From: an uncultured Acidobacteriia bacterium
Lineage (GTDB): Bacteria > Acidobacteriota > Terriglobia > Bryobacterales > Bryobacteraceae
Direction: 5' to 3'
Length of the DNA: 64,000 bases
NCBI GenBank assembly: GCA_903851195.1
Contig: CAINNJ010000020.1
Location: 39,767-103,766 of the forward strand
This document shows, in pieces, positions 8,822 through 19,264 of the stretch. The notes beneath the pieces are model-generated. The model ran no database searches. It was given only the letters and a program-made list of their open reading frames with translations, and was not told the DNA's origin. A program made the translations under genes and the position numbers. How positions within the stretch are numbered: position 1 is the first letter of the stretch; each line of letters begins with the position of its first letter.

Positions 8822-9352
8822 AGAGCTGGCGATCTTGATTTGCCGCTCGCTGCGGGACGCGCCGGCTGTCGAGATCGACGGGCTGGGGGTGTTCCGGCGC
8901 GACGACGCGGGACAGATCACCTTTCACGAGGGCACGCGCCCCCGGGTGTTCATCGCCTACGCGGCCGAGGATGGCGCGGCGGCTGAGCGGTTGTATACCG
9001 ATCTGGAGGCGCTCGGCTTTGCGCCGTGGCTCGATCGCCGGAAACTGCTGCCCGGACAGAACTGGCCGCGGCGCATCCAGGATGCAATTGAAGACGCGGA
9101 CTTCTTCGTGGCGTGCTTTTCCCGGAACTCGGCGGGCAAACGAGGCGGGTTTCAGGCGGAGGTGCGGCAGGCGCTGGAGTGCGCGAGCCGGGTGCCGCTG
9201 GACGACGTCTATCTGATTCCGGTCCGGCTGGATCCCTGCCGCGTACCGGCGCGGATCACACGGGAGACGCAGTGCCTGGACCTCTTCCCCGACTGGGCGG
9301 CCGGCATCGGGCGGCTTCGGGAGATCATCGGCAGGCGGAGCGGGCAGCTGGT

Positions 9353-9356
<4 letters not shown>
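8811..9356 (+). CDS. TIR-domain protein with HU-like N-terminus
   Basis: 181 aa. Residues 43-170 form a TIR domain: RVFIAYAAED (betaA), PWLDRRKLLPGQNW (BB-loop region) and CFSRNSAGKRGGFQAEV, where E117 aligns with the catalytic glutamate of NAD-cleaving TIR domains. Residues 1-40 (AEELAILICRSL, then IDGLGVFRRDDAG) resemble half of an HU/IHF domain, echoing the gene just upstream. Bacterial TIR proteins often hydrolyse NAD+ in antiphage defence. The gene ends 4 bp into the convergent ABC gene. Defence function is inferred. Confidence 0.8.
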
Positions 9357-10031
<675 letters not shown>

Positions 10032-10039
<8 letters not shown>

Positions 10040-11117
10040 ACGCGAGGGCCTCGATCGGATCCTGCCGCACGGCCATCATGCCGGGATACAGGGCGCCCAG
10101 CAGCGACGCGCCCATGGCGATGCCGCCCGCGATGGGCCACCACGAGTACACAATCGCCTGTGGCATGAACGCCTGGATGGCGAGACGCGATGCATAGCTC
10201 AGCAGGATGCCGAGAACGGTGCCGCCCAGGCCAAGGCAGAAGGCCTCCGCGAGAATAATCCCCATCACGAAGGCTTTGGTGGCGCCCAGAGATTTCAGGA
10301 TGCCGATCTCGCGCGTCCGCTGCAGCACGGCCATATACATCGACAGCGAAACCACCGCGAAGCCGATCAGCACGGCCAGACCGATAATCACGTTGATAAA
10401 CGTCTTCAGCACCGGGATGTTGTCCACCGAGAGCAGCGACTGCAGTTCTTCCATCGAATAGATCGGATAATTGTCGAATTTGGCTTTCAGCGCGGCGACC
10501 ACGGCCGTGGTGTTGGCGGGATCGTCGAGCTTCACGAAGACCTGGCTGACGTGCCCGGAGGCGCCCACCATCTCCTGCAGGGTCTTGATCGGCACGAACA
10601 TATGGCCGAGCTTGCCGGGCTGCACGATACCGGCGATGTGCCAGTCCTTATTCGAAAGATTGATGGTGCCGCCGGCCCGCAGGTGGTGCTGCGCGGCATA
10701 CCAGGAGTCGAGAACGATGTCGTCGGGCCCCTGCAGGCCGTGGCCCTGATCGTAGACGAAGCCGCCGCTCATCTTGTCGAAGGCCGCCGGGTCGATGCCG
10801 TTGAGCGCTTCGAGAAAGCCGCTGGTGGGATTCACCACGGTGCCCATGGCCTGCACGACATGCGGCTGGGTGAGCAGAACGTCGATGATTTTCGCGGGCA
10901 TGGTGACCGCGCTGAACGTGATGGCGTTCGCGCTGGGCGGTTTGACCAGGATATCGGCGCCCACGCCGCCGGAACGTTTCCGCGAATCTTCGAAGAAGCC
11001 GATGCTCAGGCCGATGATGGTGAGAATCAGAGTAACGGGAACCGCGATCAGCAGAATACTCAGCAGCGTGCGGACCGGGCGGTGCCGCACATTTTCCAGA
11101 ACCAGTTTGAAAATCAA
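10032..11117 (-). CDS. FtsX-like ABC permease
   Basis: A 361-aa permease. An N-terminal membrane helix (about 13-40) is followed by a periplasmic MacB-PCD-like domain (about 45-230) and three C-terminal helices of the FtsX domain; the latter holds a typical segment, MAVLQRTREIGILKSLGATK. It works with the ATPase encoded next to it. The 4-bp overlap with the upstream lipoprotein gene suggests a lipoprotein- or envelope-related export/trafficking system. Confidence 0.9.
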
Positions 11118-12034
11118 TGCGCTTCCTTCGGGGCTCCGACAACCTGCAACTGCGCGCCTTCGGGCTGCTTCAGGGTGAACTGCTCGTCGGTCATGACCTT
11201 ATTCATTTTCATGTCCATCACGTCCATGACCACTCCGTAAGCGTCCTTGGGCCGGTTGATGTCGATATGGGCGGGAAAGAGCACGCCGCTGAACGGCTGC
11301 CATTTGGAGTAGCGGGTGTCGCTGACGATGGCGCCTTCATCGTCGAAGACCATCTGGCGGACGATGCTGAGATCGAGCCGGTCGAACCAGACGCTCCGCG
11401 AGACGATCTGGCGAATCTGACCGTCCGGATTTTTGCGCAGGAAAACGAGGATATAGAGGGCGTTATCTTCGTCGGTCTGGTCCATCAGCGCCGGAGCTTC
11501 CGTGTTGCCGTCGGCGGGGCGGATCAGCATGGATGAGAAGAAGGTTTCCGGGCGAAGGTTTTCGATTTTATTTTTCGAGACGGTGGGTGCGTCGTTGGCG
11601 CCCTGGATAAAGAGGTTTTTGGAATTCAGGAAAAAGCGGAAATCGTTGCCGTTCGACACCATGTCGAAAGCCGGCGTGCGGATGACCGGGGTTTGTCCCT
11701 GAATGCGGATTTCGGCGGGTTTCCGAAACAGCACGAAGGCGCGGAGGTCTTTGATTTCCGTGATGCGGCCCTGGTAAACGCTGCCGGAGGACGGCGTGAG
11801 GTCGACGGTCGCCTGAAAGGAATTGATAGCGCTGTAGAGGCGCGAGATGCGGTCGTTCAGCTGGTCGCGGTTGGCGACGAGGAGAGTCTGCGCCGCGAGG
11901 GCCGTTTTGCCGTGACGGACGATGGTGCGCGTCGTCTTGAAGAGCGCGCTGGGATTACACGAGCTCGACAGGGAGGCAGATATGAGTGCAAGAGCCACCG
12001 GGACATGCCGGTGCGGGTTCCGCATCGCTTTCAT
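11114..12034 (-). CDS. LolA-like outer-envelope lipoprotein of ABC operon
   Basis: The frame is open farther upstream across the tRNA, but the real start is most likely ATG at 12034 (or 12025), where a lipoprotein signal begins (VALALISASLSSSCNPS; lipidated Cys in SSSC). That gives about 306 aa. The body has a repeated-strand pattern (IRIQGQTPVIRTPAFDMVSNG) typical of LolA/LolB-like lipoprotein-binding folds. As the first gene of an operon with an FtsX permease and a LolD-like ATPase, it is probably the periplasmic partner. Family assignment is tentative. Confidence 0.65.
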   Translation of the reverse strand: MKAMRNPHRHVPVALALISASLSSSCNPSALFKTTRTIVRHGKTALAAQTLLVANRDQLNDRISRLYSAINSFQATVDLTPSSGSVYQGRITEIKDLRAFVLFRKPAEIRIQGQTPVIRTPAFDMVSNGNDFRFFLNSKNLFIQGANDAPTVSKNKIENLRPETFFSSMLIRPADGNTEAPALMDQTDEDNALYILVFLRKNPDGQIRQIVSRSVWFDRLDLSIVRQMVFDDEGAIVSDTRYSKWQPFSGVLFPAHIDINRPKDAYGVVMDVMDMKMNKVMTDEQFTLKQPEGAQLQVVGAPKEAH

Positions 12035-12087
12035 TGTAGGATGCAAGTGTCGGCTTGCAGGGTTCGGAGGAATCGCGAATGGGGCGA

Positions 12088-12117
12088 TTCCAACCGCAAG
12101 GGTCGGTGGTGTATGAT
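12088..12117 (+). promoter_or_regulatory. Probable sigma70-type promoter of tRNA-Ala
   Basis: A good -10 hexamer, TATGAT (12112-12117), lies 20 bp before the tRNA. An upstream TTCCAA (12088-12093) with an 18-bp spacer is a weak -35. The assignment is by position and -10 quality. Confidence 0.4.
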
Positions 12118-12136
12118 GGGAACACCTTCTGTTAGT

Positions 12137-12212
12137 GGGCCTGTGGCGCAGTTGGGAGCGCGCTTCCATGGCATGGAAGAGGTCAAGGGTTCGAATCCCT
12201 TCAGGTCCACCA
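12137..12212 (+). tRNA. tRNA-Ala (anticodon GGC)
   Basis: A 76-nt cloverleaf including an encoded CCA. The acceptor stem GGGCCTG pairs with CAGGTCC, the D arm is GCGC...GCGC, the anticodon stem is CTTCC/GGAAG with loop ATGGCAT (anticodon GGC), and the T arm is AAGGG/CCCTT around TTCGAAT. Its 3' part from the anticodon loop onward is repeated at 19607-19657, marking it as the integration site of the adjacent island. Confidence 0.95.
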
Positions 12213-12218
12213 AAAATT
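12168..12218 (+). repeat. attL: 51-bp direct repeat in tRNA-Ala 3' half
   Basis: Identical over 51 bp to 19607-19657. The repeat begins exactly at the anticodon loop and ends a few bases past the CCA, the usual core for tyrosine integrases that target tRNA genes. The integrase gene lies about 1 kb downstream. Confidence 0.92.
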
Positions 12219-12262
12219 TTCATAGACTTACCGCCGTTCGCCTTCCCCAAACCACCTTCACC

Positions 12263-12281
12263 GGAGTCCAACTGGAGTCCA
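12263..12281 (+). promoter_or_regulatory. Candidate left arm-type integrase sites
   Basis: Two direct copies of GGAGTCCA with 11-bp spacing, about 45 bp inside attL. The same word occurs repeatedly close to attR (19477-19542). Short direct repeats flanking both att sites are what arm-type binding sites of a tyrosine integrase look like; no binding evidence exists. Confidence 0.4.
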
Positions 12282-12447
12282 CGCCTGCTTTCCGCCCCTG
12301 GAGCCTTGGGCACCCACCAAGTATTTGCTCCTGCCCATAGTTACGTGAATGGATTGTGTGAGATACGCGAAATGGGCAATAGGCATCGTGCTTTCGCTTG
12401 TTGTGCGCCGGAGACGACAACAATTGCATTTCCAAATAAGGCCCAAC

Positions 12448-12483
12448 TGCCCATCCTGCCCATCCTGCCCATCCTGCCCACCC
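12448..12483 (+). repeat. 9-bp tandem repeat, four units
   Basis: Unit TGCCCATCC in three exact copies followed by one variant (TGCCCACCC). It lies in non-coding DNA at the left end of the island. No function assigned. Confidence 0.8.
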
Positions 12484-12626
12484 CGCCCAAACCTTCTTCA
12501 GACCGATCATTTAACGGTTGACCACTGACTCGGGAACCTGATATTCCGGTTGTGTAAGCTCACGCACGAGCGACGGGACGCTCGTTAATCCCCCTCCCTC
12601 CACTTCGACGTCCGAGGTGTTCCCAA

Positions 12627-13181
12627 ATGGATAAAAACCAGATTCCCTTTTACGGAGCCGACGGCAGGTCGCTCGGCTTTCGCACCCTCGACACTGCTGA
12701 GCGCCTCGTGGCCTCAGGCTTTGAAGCTTCCTATGGGCGGAAGAAGGTCCTTCGGGCCATCTGGCTGAACGAGGAAGACGGTGGCAACCCCGTCGAGACG
12801 CACGCCCCAACGGGCACTCGGTACAGCTTCATCCAGATCCTTGAGCGTGGTCGCTGCTATGCGCTCCGGCGGTGGTCGCGCCGGATCGCGCCGGAGTTCC
12901 ACAGCCGCGTGCAGTTTCCGCTGGCGGTCGCGCTTGCGCGCGGATCGACGGCGCTGGAGCAGATCCCTCGGGTGATCGTCGGCACGATTCATTCAGTCAA
13001 AGGCGGCCAGGCAGACGTGGTGTTCCTCTTTCCCGACCTGAGTGCTGCTGGCGACGCCGCGTACCGGAGTCACGGGCTGCGAAGGGATTCGGTAGTCCGG
13101 CAGTTCTACGTCGGCACGACGCGCGCCCGGCACACGCTGTATATCTGCCAGAAAGAATGCTCCATGGCGGTAGAAATTTGA
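12627..13181 (+). CDS. Chimeric ORF ending in a UvrD/Rep helicase C-terminal fragment
   Basis: 184 aa. The first ~90 residues (IPFYGADGRSLGFRTLDTAE ...) are not helicase-like. From about residue 105 there is a superfamily-1 C-terminus: motif V-like GTIHSVKGGQADVVFL and motif VI-like QFYVGTTRARHTLYI. Walker A/B motifs and the rest of the helicase are absent, so it cannot be a motor by itself. It may be a remnant fused to a small conserved ORF. Non-functional decay is the simplest reading. Confidence 0.5.
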   Translation: MDKNQIPFYGADGRSLGFRTLDTAERLVASGFEASYGRKKVLRAIWLNEEDGGNPVETHAPTGTRYSFIQILERGRCYALRRWSRRIAPEFHSRVQFPLAVALARGSTALEQIPRVIVGTIHSVKGGQADVVFLFPDLSAAGDAAYRSHGLRRDSVVRQFYVGTTRARHTLYICQKECSMAVEI

Positions 13182-13210
13182 TCGTAAACGATTGAATTTA
13201 TGGTACTTGC

Positions 13211-14461
13211 ATGATGCTTTCGAGTGACGCTAACATTCAGTCGCTAACCGGAGGGTTACGACTCAAAGTGCGCGTTCAACACCCTGACATTCACGAGCGG
13301 ACGGATCGCAAAGGATCGTACTGGTTCTTCCGGTATTGGGACGACGTGGTGCTGCCTGGCGGTAAGGAAAAGGCTGTTCGGAGGTTTCAGACCATCGGCC
13401 CGAGCAAGGGCGACAATCGGCTATCGAAGAAGCAGGCGGAAGTCGAGCGGGACAAATTCCTCGCGAAGATCAACAAGCCAACCGTTCAGGACAAGATCGG
13501 CGACGGGTTGATCCTGTTCAGCAAGATGGTTGAGAAATACAAAACGACGCACGTCGAGGCTCAGGTCGCCGGGCGATTCCTGCTGGCAAAGCCGACCCGC
13601 CTGAAGTACGCGATCCACCTGGACCAGAGAATCGTTCCCCAATGGGGTGAGTATCGCCTCTGCGAGATCCGGCCCGACGAAGTGCAGCAGTGGCTCCACA
13701 GGACGTGCGACTCCTTGCACATGATGAATGACCTGCGCGGGATCATGTCCGGCATCTTTACGAAGGCGGATGAATGGGGATACTGGGCGGAAGGGCGGCG
13801 CAACCCGATGTCGAGGGTGAAGATCGGGGAGAAGTGGAGTGTCCGACCGGAGCGAATTCTGACGGAGGAGGAAACGGTCAAAGTCCTGGCCCGGCTCCGC
13901 GATCCCAATCTGCTAATCGTCGAAACCGCCATCGCGACCGGCGCGCGGATCTCCGAAATCCTCGGCCTTCAGTGGCGGCACGTCGATCTCAAGAACGGCA
14001 TCCTCCAGATCGCTCAGCGAAACTGGCGCGGCGACATCGACGATCCGAAGTCGAAGACCAGCAGACGGCTGCTCACCCTCGGATATCTGGTCGAGCGCTA
14101 CCGGGCCCAGGCAGCCGCGGACAAGGCCGGAGCGGAGGCGTGGGTCTTCACGCGGACGGACGATAGCGGTTTGCCCCTCTGGGATTCCGGCGTGAGGCAG
14201 GCGTTGAAGCGTGCGGCCGCAGCCGAGGGATGCGATTTCGAAGGCCTGGGGCCGCACTCCTTCCGGCGCGCGAACATTACCTGGAGGCAGGAAGTCGGCG
14301 GTTCGAGCATTGAGGCTTCGAAGATCGCTGGCCACAGCACGGTTCGCGTGACGGAGGAGTACACGAAGACCCAGTTGACCAGGCAGGACGAACTTACGCG
14401 CCTGATTCAGGAACGACTGGCGAGCGCGGGCGAGAAGCAGCCGACCACGGTCGTGCAATAG
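13211..14461 (+). CDS. Tyrosine-type site-specific integrase
   Basis: A 416-aa phage-type integrase. The N-terminal part has the arm-binding and core-binding (SAM-like) domains. The catalytic domain shows the family residues: Arg in ATGARISEILGLQW, His-x-x-Arg in HSFRRANI, a later His in GHSTVRVTEEY, and the nucleophile Tyr a few residues on (EEYTK). It presumably catalyses integration into the 3' half of tRNA-Ala, recombining the 51-bp repeats. Start at ATG 13211; it is intact. Confidence 0.93.
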   Translation: MMLSSDANIQSLTGGLRLKVRVQHPDIHERTDRKGSYWFFRYWDDVVLPGGKEKAVRRFQTIGPSKGDNRLSKKQAEVERDKFLAKINKPTVQDKIGDGLILFSKMVEKYKTTHVEAQVAGRFLLAKPTRLKYAIHLDQRIVPQWGEYRLCEIRPDEVQQWLHRTCDSLHMMNDLRGIMSGIFTKADEWGYWAEGRRNPMSRVKIGEKWSVRPERILTEEETVKVLARLRDPNLLIVETAIATGARISEILGLQWRHVDLKNGILQIAQRNWRGDIDDPKSKTSRRLLTLGYLVERYRAQAAADKAGAEAWVFTRTDDSGLPLWDSGVRQALKRAAAAEGCDFEGLGPHSFRRANITWRQEVGGSSIEASKIAGHSTVRVTEEYTKTQLTRQDELTRLIQERLASAGEKQPTTVVQ

Positions 14462-14590
14462 ACCGAGCCGTGGGGTCGTGGTACGAAATCCCAAACGGAT
14501 ATCAGAATGCCGATGCGACAACCCGAGGCGTGACAACGCTGCGAGCGCGCTCGGTCAAGCTTGTAGCCGTTCCGGGTTTAACATCTTCTT

Positions 14591-16105
14591 GTGGATCAAT
14601 CATCGTCAATAGCCTGCCCAAGCTGTCGAGCGTTGAATCGCGAATCCGCCAGGTTCTGCACGAACTGCCGTACTGCACTGGCCTCTTCGCTGGGGCATTG
14701 TCCCCGTGGGCATCCGATGTTCGATACAAAGTACTATGCCAGTTGCCCGCAATGCCCACGTCCGCCGCGGCCTGATGCAACCGGTCCTGTTGATCCCCGG
14801 AACTCCGAACCGAAAGGACGCCGCCCATCGATTGTTAAAGTTCCTCTCGCCAAGGAGTTCCGCTTCGTTCACGAACCGTGGTCCCCGTCGGGCGATAGCG
14901 CATTCGTGGGCCGTGATCGGGATCTGAGCACGTTCGCGGAACGGCTGCGTTATTCCGCAGGCGGGGCTTTCTTGATTACTGGATACAGGGGCGTCGGGAA
15001 GACCTCCTTCGTAAAGAGATCAATCGAAACACTCCGCGAGAACGTCACGGTGCTCGACCTCCATCTGACCCTTGCGAAGCCTTTTACGCCAGCTCAGTTG
15101 ATGCATTACATTATTCGTGGATTGTACGAACAGCTTTCGGAACGCGGTCTATTCGACCGAATCGACACGGAAGCGCGCTCCCGGCTTACGTTGGCATACT
15201 ACCGTACATCTGCCAACCTTGCTCGCAAAACGACCGACAAATGGGAGAACTCCATAAGTCTCTCTGACGTGCTCAAGCCGCTTAAGCTGCCCGGAGACAT
15301 TAAGATCGACACGAAACGAGGTCGCGATATCACATTTGAAGTCACCCTCCTCGGATACGACGACCTAGCTGCGGAACGGGATGTTATTGCAGTCTCGCAG
15401 TCGATTGCCAAGGGCCTTTACGTCCGGCGCTCGGGTTTCAGAGGCTTCGTGGACCGTCTTCTTAGCAAGCCGCGCCGCCGCTCGGAGCCCACAAAGATAG
15501 TGTTCGTTTTCGACGAGATCGACAAGCTCGATGATCGCCCGGCCGAAGTTGGAGGCTCTAAGAGCCAACTAGAGGATCTTCTCTCTTCACTCAAGACGCT
15601 CCTTACGACTTCGGGCATCTGCTTCATTTTCATCGCGGGAAAGGACGTAGAGGAGCGCTGGCTAAAAGACTTGGGCCGTGGCGATAGTATCTACGAAAGT
15701 CTTTTTTGCTATCAACGCTACCTGCCTTGCCTGCTTCACGATAACAACGCAATAATCGACTCGTTACTTCCGCCTGACACACGCCCTTTGGGCGCTCAAA
15801 GCAGCTATTCCGACACCATTCTGATGGCGTTTAGAGACTACCTGGACTTCATGGGCAGGGGAATCCCTCGACGACTGCTGGCCGCGTTTAATCAGTGGGT
15901 CCGCTGGGACGACGGCGCGCCTATCCTCCAGTTCGACCAACAGCAATGCAGACGGCTCCGTTTTTTTTCCAGCCTTCAGTTGACTCTCAAAGAACACTTG
16001 ATAGCTCTGTTCGGCGATGCCCGCCCGTTTCTTCCAAGTGCTGGCTATGACACTAACTGGCTAGCAGCCCGTGGTTTTAGTGAATCTTTCCGTCAGAACA
16101 TGTGA
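14591..16105 (+). pseudogene. N-terminal half of IS-split zinc-ribbon / P-loop NTPase gene
   Basis: Starts at GTG 14591. Two zinc ribbons lead: C9, C12, C23, C26 and a CPRGH...CPQC motif near 37-55. A P-loop NTPase follows, with Walker A GYRGVGKTS (K137) and Walker B IVFVFDEIDKLDD, resembling AAA+/STAND ATPases. Codons 1-490 belong to the host gene; the last 14 codons and stop come from the IS1182-like element, because the IS begins right after the CTAG at 16061. Removing the IS joins this frame to the kinase-FHA half (17555-19264) without a stop, giving 1059 codons. A 504-aa truncated NTPase could still be made. Confidence 0.85.
16061..16064. repeat. Left CTAG target-site duplication of the IS
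   Basis: CTAG immediately before the left IS terminus; the second copy is at 17555-17558. The palindromic 4-bp duplication dates the insertion after the composite gene existed. Confidence 0.8.
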
Positions 16106-17554
16106 CCTGAGAAATGTTGTGGACGTCTCCTATGCATGGCGATGGGAACGCGCAAGAGACGGGAGAGGCAGGAGGAACTTTGGATCGTGAGCCGGGATAT
16201 CGTCCAGTCTCCGGGGAACGTTTTCTACGACCGGCTCACCGCCATTCTGGACCAGCATCAGTTTGACAGGAAGCTGGAAGCGCTTTGCCGCAAGTTCTAC
16301 AAGAAGAGCCGGTACGGGAGACCCAGCATGGCTCCGGGTACGTACTTCCGCGCCTTGCTGATCGGGTATTTCGAGGGGTTGGATTCAGAGCGCGGCATCG
16401 CGTGGCGCATCGCCGACTCACTCTCCCTGCGCCGCTTTCTGGGTTTTGCTCTGGATGAACAGACCCCGGACCACTCGACCCTTTCGCGAACGCGGCGGCT
16501 CTACTGGCTGGAGACTCACAAAGCTGTCTTCAAGTGGGTAATCAGGATACTGACAGCCGAGGGGTTGATTCAGGGCCGTACCATTTCGATCGACGCGACG
16601 ACGCTGGAAGCCAATGCCGCCATGAAGAGCATCGTGCGGCGCGACAATGAGCAGACTTATAACGAATACCTGAAAGGTCTGGCGAAGGAAGCGGGCATCG
16701 AAAACCCATCGCGGGAGGAACTGGCGCGGATGGACCGGAAGCGGAAGAAGAAGGGCTCCAACCAGGAGTGGAAAAGTCCCGTAGATCCGGACGCGCGGAT
16801 TACCAGAATGAAGGATGGCCGCACGCATCTGGCCCATAAAGCCGAACACGCCGTTGATTTCTCGAGCGGAGCGTTGCTGGCAATCACGCTGGAGCCCGCC
16901 AACGAAGGCGATACGAAAACGGTCCACAAGACACTGGCCGAAGCGCAGGCAGTGGCGCGGGAAATCCGTCCAGCCGGGGTGGAGGAACTGGTCGCCGACA
17001 AGGGCTACCACAGCGGCGAAGTGCTGAAGACCCTGCACGCCGGGGGTGTCAGGACGTATCTTCCGGAGCCGGCGCGAGGCAAACGGAACTGGAAGGGCAA
17101 GGCAGACGAGCAGCAGCGAACATATGAAAACCGGAGGCGGGTCCGCGGCGCGCGGGGCAGGCGGCTACAGAAAGTCAGAAGCGAACTGACGGAGCGAACT
17201 TTCGCTCACATGTATGAGACCGGAGCGATGAGACGGGTTCACTTACGAGGGCGAGAGAACATCCTGAAAAGGCTTCTGGTCCACGGAGCCGCGTTTAACT
17301 TATCGCTGATTCTGCGGAAACTGCTGGGTGCGGGTAAGCCGCGAGCGTTCCAAAGCCTTACAGGCCAGCTGTTTACGGCCTTACAAGACGCATGGACGGG
17401 GATATTTAAGCCGCAACCGCTATTTTGCTGAGCAGCGATCACTTTACGCCATAAAGTCGCCCCGATCTCTTCACTTCGTCGTCTCGTTCAGGAACGACCC
17501 ACAAACACGCCTACTGACGCACCGCCCAAAATCGGGCACTTCTGCCACGGGCTG
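16065..17554 (+). mobile_element. IS1182-like insertion sequence (1490 bp)
   Basis: The ends are a 10-bp perfect inverted repeat, CAGCCCGTGG (16065-16074) and CCACGGGCTG (17545-17554), with a further matching AGTG four bases inward. Flanked by CTAG on both sides. It carries one full-length transposase. It interrupts the NTPase-kinase-FHA gene of the island. Confidence 0.88.
16136..17431 (+). CDS. IS1182-family transposase
   Basis: A 431-aa DDE transposase with the N-terminal DUF772-like region (YGRPSMAPGTYFRALLIGYF) and RNase-H-fold acidic motifs: SIDATTLEANA for the first Asp and ELVADKGYHSG for the second. The C-terminal HLRGRENILKRLLVH carries the candidate Glu. No frameshift is visible, so the element may be active. 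Confidence 0.9.
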   Translation: MAMGTRKRRERQEELWIVSRDIVQSPGNVFYDRLTAILDQHQFDRKLEALCRKFYKKSRYGRPSMAPGTYFRALLIGYFEGLDSERGIAWRIADSLSLRRFLGFALDEQTPDHSTLSRTRRLYWLETHKAVFKWVIRILTAEGLIQGRTISIDATTLEANAAMKSIVRRDNEQTYNEYLKGLAKEAGIENPSREELARMDRKRKKKGSNQEWKSPVDPDARITRMKDGRTHLAHKAEHAVDFSSGALLAITLEPANEGDTKTVHKTLAEAQAVAREIRPAGVEELVADKGYHSGEVLKTLHAGGVRTYLPEPARGKRNWKGKADEQQRTYENRRRVRGARGRRLQKVRSELTERTFAHMYETGAMRRVHLRGRENILKRLLVHGAAFNLSLILRKLLGAGKPRAFQSLTGQLFTALQDAWTGIFKPQPLFC

Positions 17555-19264
17555 CTAGGCGTCTGCTACCTTGTCGATTGGATTTTCGAACGAAGTGAAC
17601 GCATGTTCACTGAAGCAGATCTCGTCGCCGCGTCAAGACAGCTGAGCCAACGGATCGTTGTGGCTGAAGACATTGCATTTTCTGTCATCGCTTCGACTTT
17701 ACAGGTTCTTGTGGACAAGGAATTTCTCGAAGTTGTGGACCGAGAATCGGCGGATCGCGACAATTCCGCAGCGGCTGACGACCGCGGGCGAACGTACCGC
17801 GTGGCGAAACGGAGGCTCGGCGAGCTTAGGGGATCTCCCGATGACGCCGCAACATTCGACGGCGGGCCGATTGAGAATGACGTCCCCGGCGGTCCCGAAG
17901 GGGGAGGGGATCGTCTGCCGCAGGGCTACGAGCTACTTGAGTTACTTGGCCACGGCGAGATTACCGAGGTGTGGCGTACTTGGGACGCCAGAGCGGCTCG
18001 CTTTGTCGCCGCGAAGCTGTTGCGTTCATCTCATAGAAACACGAAGTGGGCTCAGGACACGGTCAGGGCGGAAGCAGATATCCTCTCTCGGCTGGACCAT
18101 GCCAATATCGTTCCACTCATCGAATTCCTGGCGGATAGCCTCTGCATCCTAATGAAGTTTCTGGACGGGGCCACCGTCGGGTGGGTCGTGGAACAGCGCG
18201 GGCATGTGCCGGTCGCTTATGCAATAAGAATATGTGCTGATGTTGCGGAGGCAGTGCGCTATATGCACGACCAGGGCATCGTTCATTTGGACCTTAAGCC
18301 AGGGAACGTGCAGATCGATCTCGCCGGTCATGTCTGGTTACTCGACGTCGGTATCGCCGAACGCATGCGCCACTCTGGACACGACAGATCAAGCTTTCGC
18401 GGGCGAGGCACCCAACCCTACATTGCCCCCGAGATGGCTCAATCGCGAGGTCCAGTGGACATGCGCGCTGACATTTATTCGTTCGGTGTTTTCGCCTACG
18501 TAGTACTGACGGGCAATCTGGACAAAATTGAGGGGTTGCCAGCCAGTCCTTCGAACGTTGCCCACTGGCTTTTCGAAGGACGAGACGATATCCCTGCGGA
18601 ATTGCAACGAATCATTTTGCGGTGCGTCGAAGGGGACCCTGCGATGCGTTTCGAGAATATGAACGAGATCATACGCGCTCTTGAGTCGGTGCCTACCAGC
18701 GATTCAGCGAACGACCTGTCGAGTTTAGTGCAGCACGCACCGGTGGGTGGAAAGCGCGCAAGAAGAGAGTCCCTGCCCATTACCAAAATAGAATGGGATG
18801 ACGGTGAGAAAGACCGTGTTTCTGGGTTTGCAAGAACAACCCCACCCTCCCCGCCGCTCATGTCCACTCCGCACCCGACGCTTCGGCTTCCGACTAGGCA
18901 TAGCGCACTTCGGCGACCAACTGACCAAACGGGCTCTGGTCCGCGGGTTGTGTGCGCCAGACTCAAACAGATTCCCGGGAATGGAGAGAATGATTTTGGA
19001 GCCGTTGACTTATACGACGGACGAACCACATTTGGCAGAGCGGAAGACTGTACGGTTCATCTAAGCAGCCCGACGATTTCAAGCTACCAAGCCGCGATTG
19101 TGTGTCGGTCTGGGCGAGTGTTCTTCACGGATTTGAATTCCCAGAACGGTAGCCATGTGAATGGGATGCTTGTCACGGAAGTAGAGCTTCATGACGCCGA
19201 TACACTCGAAATCGGGCCTTACAAATTTCAGATCGCAATATCTGGCGACCCTGTCGTTGAGTGA
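17555..19264 (+). pseudogene. C-terminal half of IS-split gene: Ser/Thr kinase + FHA
   Basis: The frame is open from the right CTAG and continues that of the N-terminal half; the first internal ATG is 17603. From that ATG, residues 1-70 look like a small helical domain ending the NTPase. Residues 108-360 form a Hanks kinase with glycine loop LGHGEITEV, K138 in VAAKLL, HLDLKPGN (D230, N235), DVG (D248) and a GTQPYIAPE activation segment. A Pro/Ser-rich linker precedes an FHA domain (TTFGRAEDCTVHLSSPTI, then NSQNGSHVNG). The kinase residues are kept, so a 553-aa kinase-FHA protein could still be expressed if reinitiation or an IS promoter allows. Confidence 0.85.

Larger units (their letters stand above)
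12219..12626. other. Left end of the island, no gene
   Basis: 408 bp between attL and the first island ORF. It holds two copies of GGAGTCCA at 12263 and 12274 (11-bp spacing), also seen near attR, and a 9-bp tandem repeat at 12448-12483. No credible ORF is seen; the antisense frame across the tRNA is an artefact. Confidence 0.5.

Noticed and set aside
12031..12213. Minus-strand ORF beginning VDLKGFEPLTSS
   Set aside because: This is the well-known mistranslation of tRNA antisense sequence; the same words recur at attR because the tRNA 3' half is repeated there.
12448..12483. CRISPR-like repeat
   Set aside because: A 9-bp perfect tandem without spacers; no cas genes in the window.
14591..16105. 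Intact 504-aa NTPase gene
   Set aside because: The last 14 codons lie inside the IS terminus; the natural frame continues across the IS into the kinase-FHA half.
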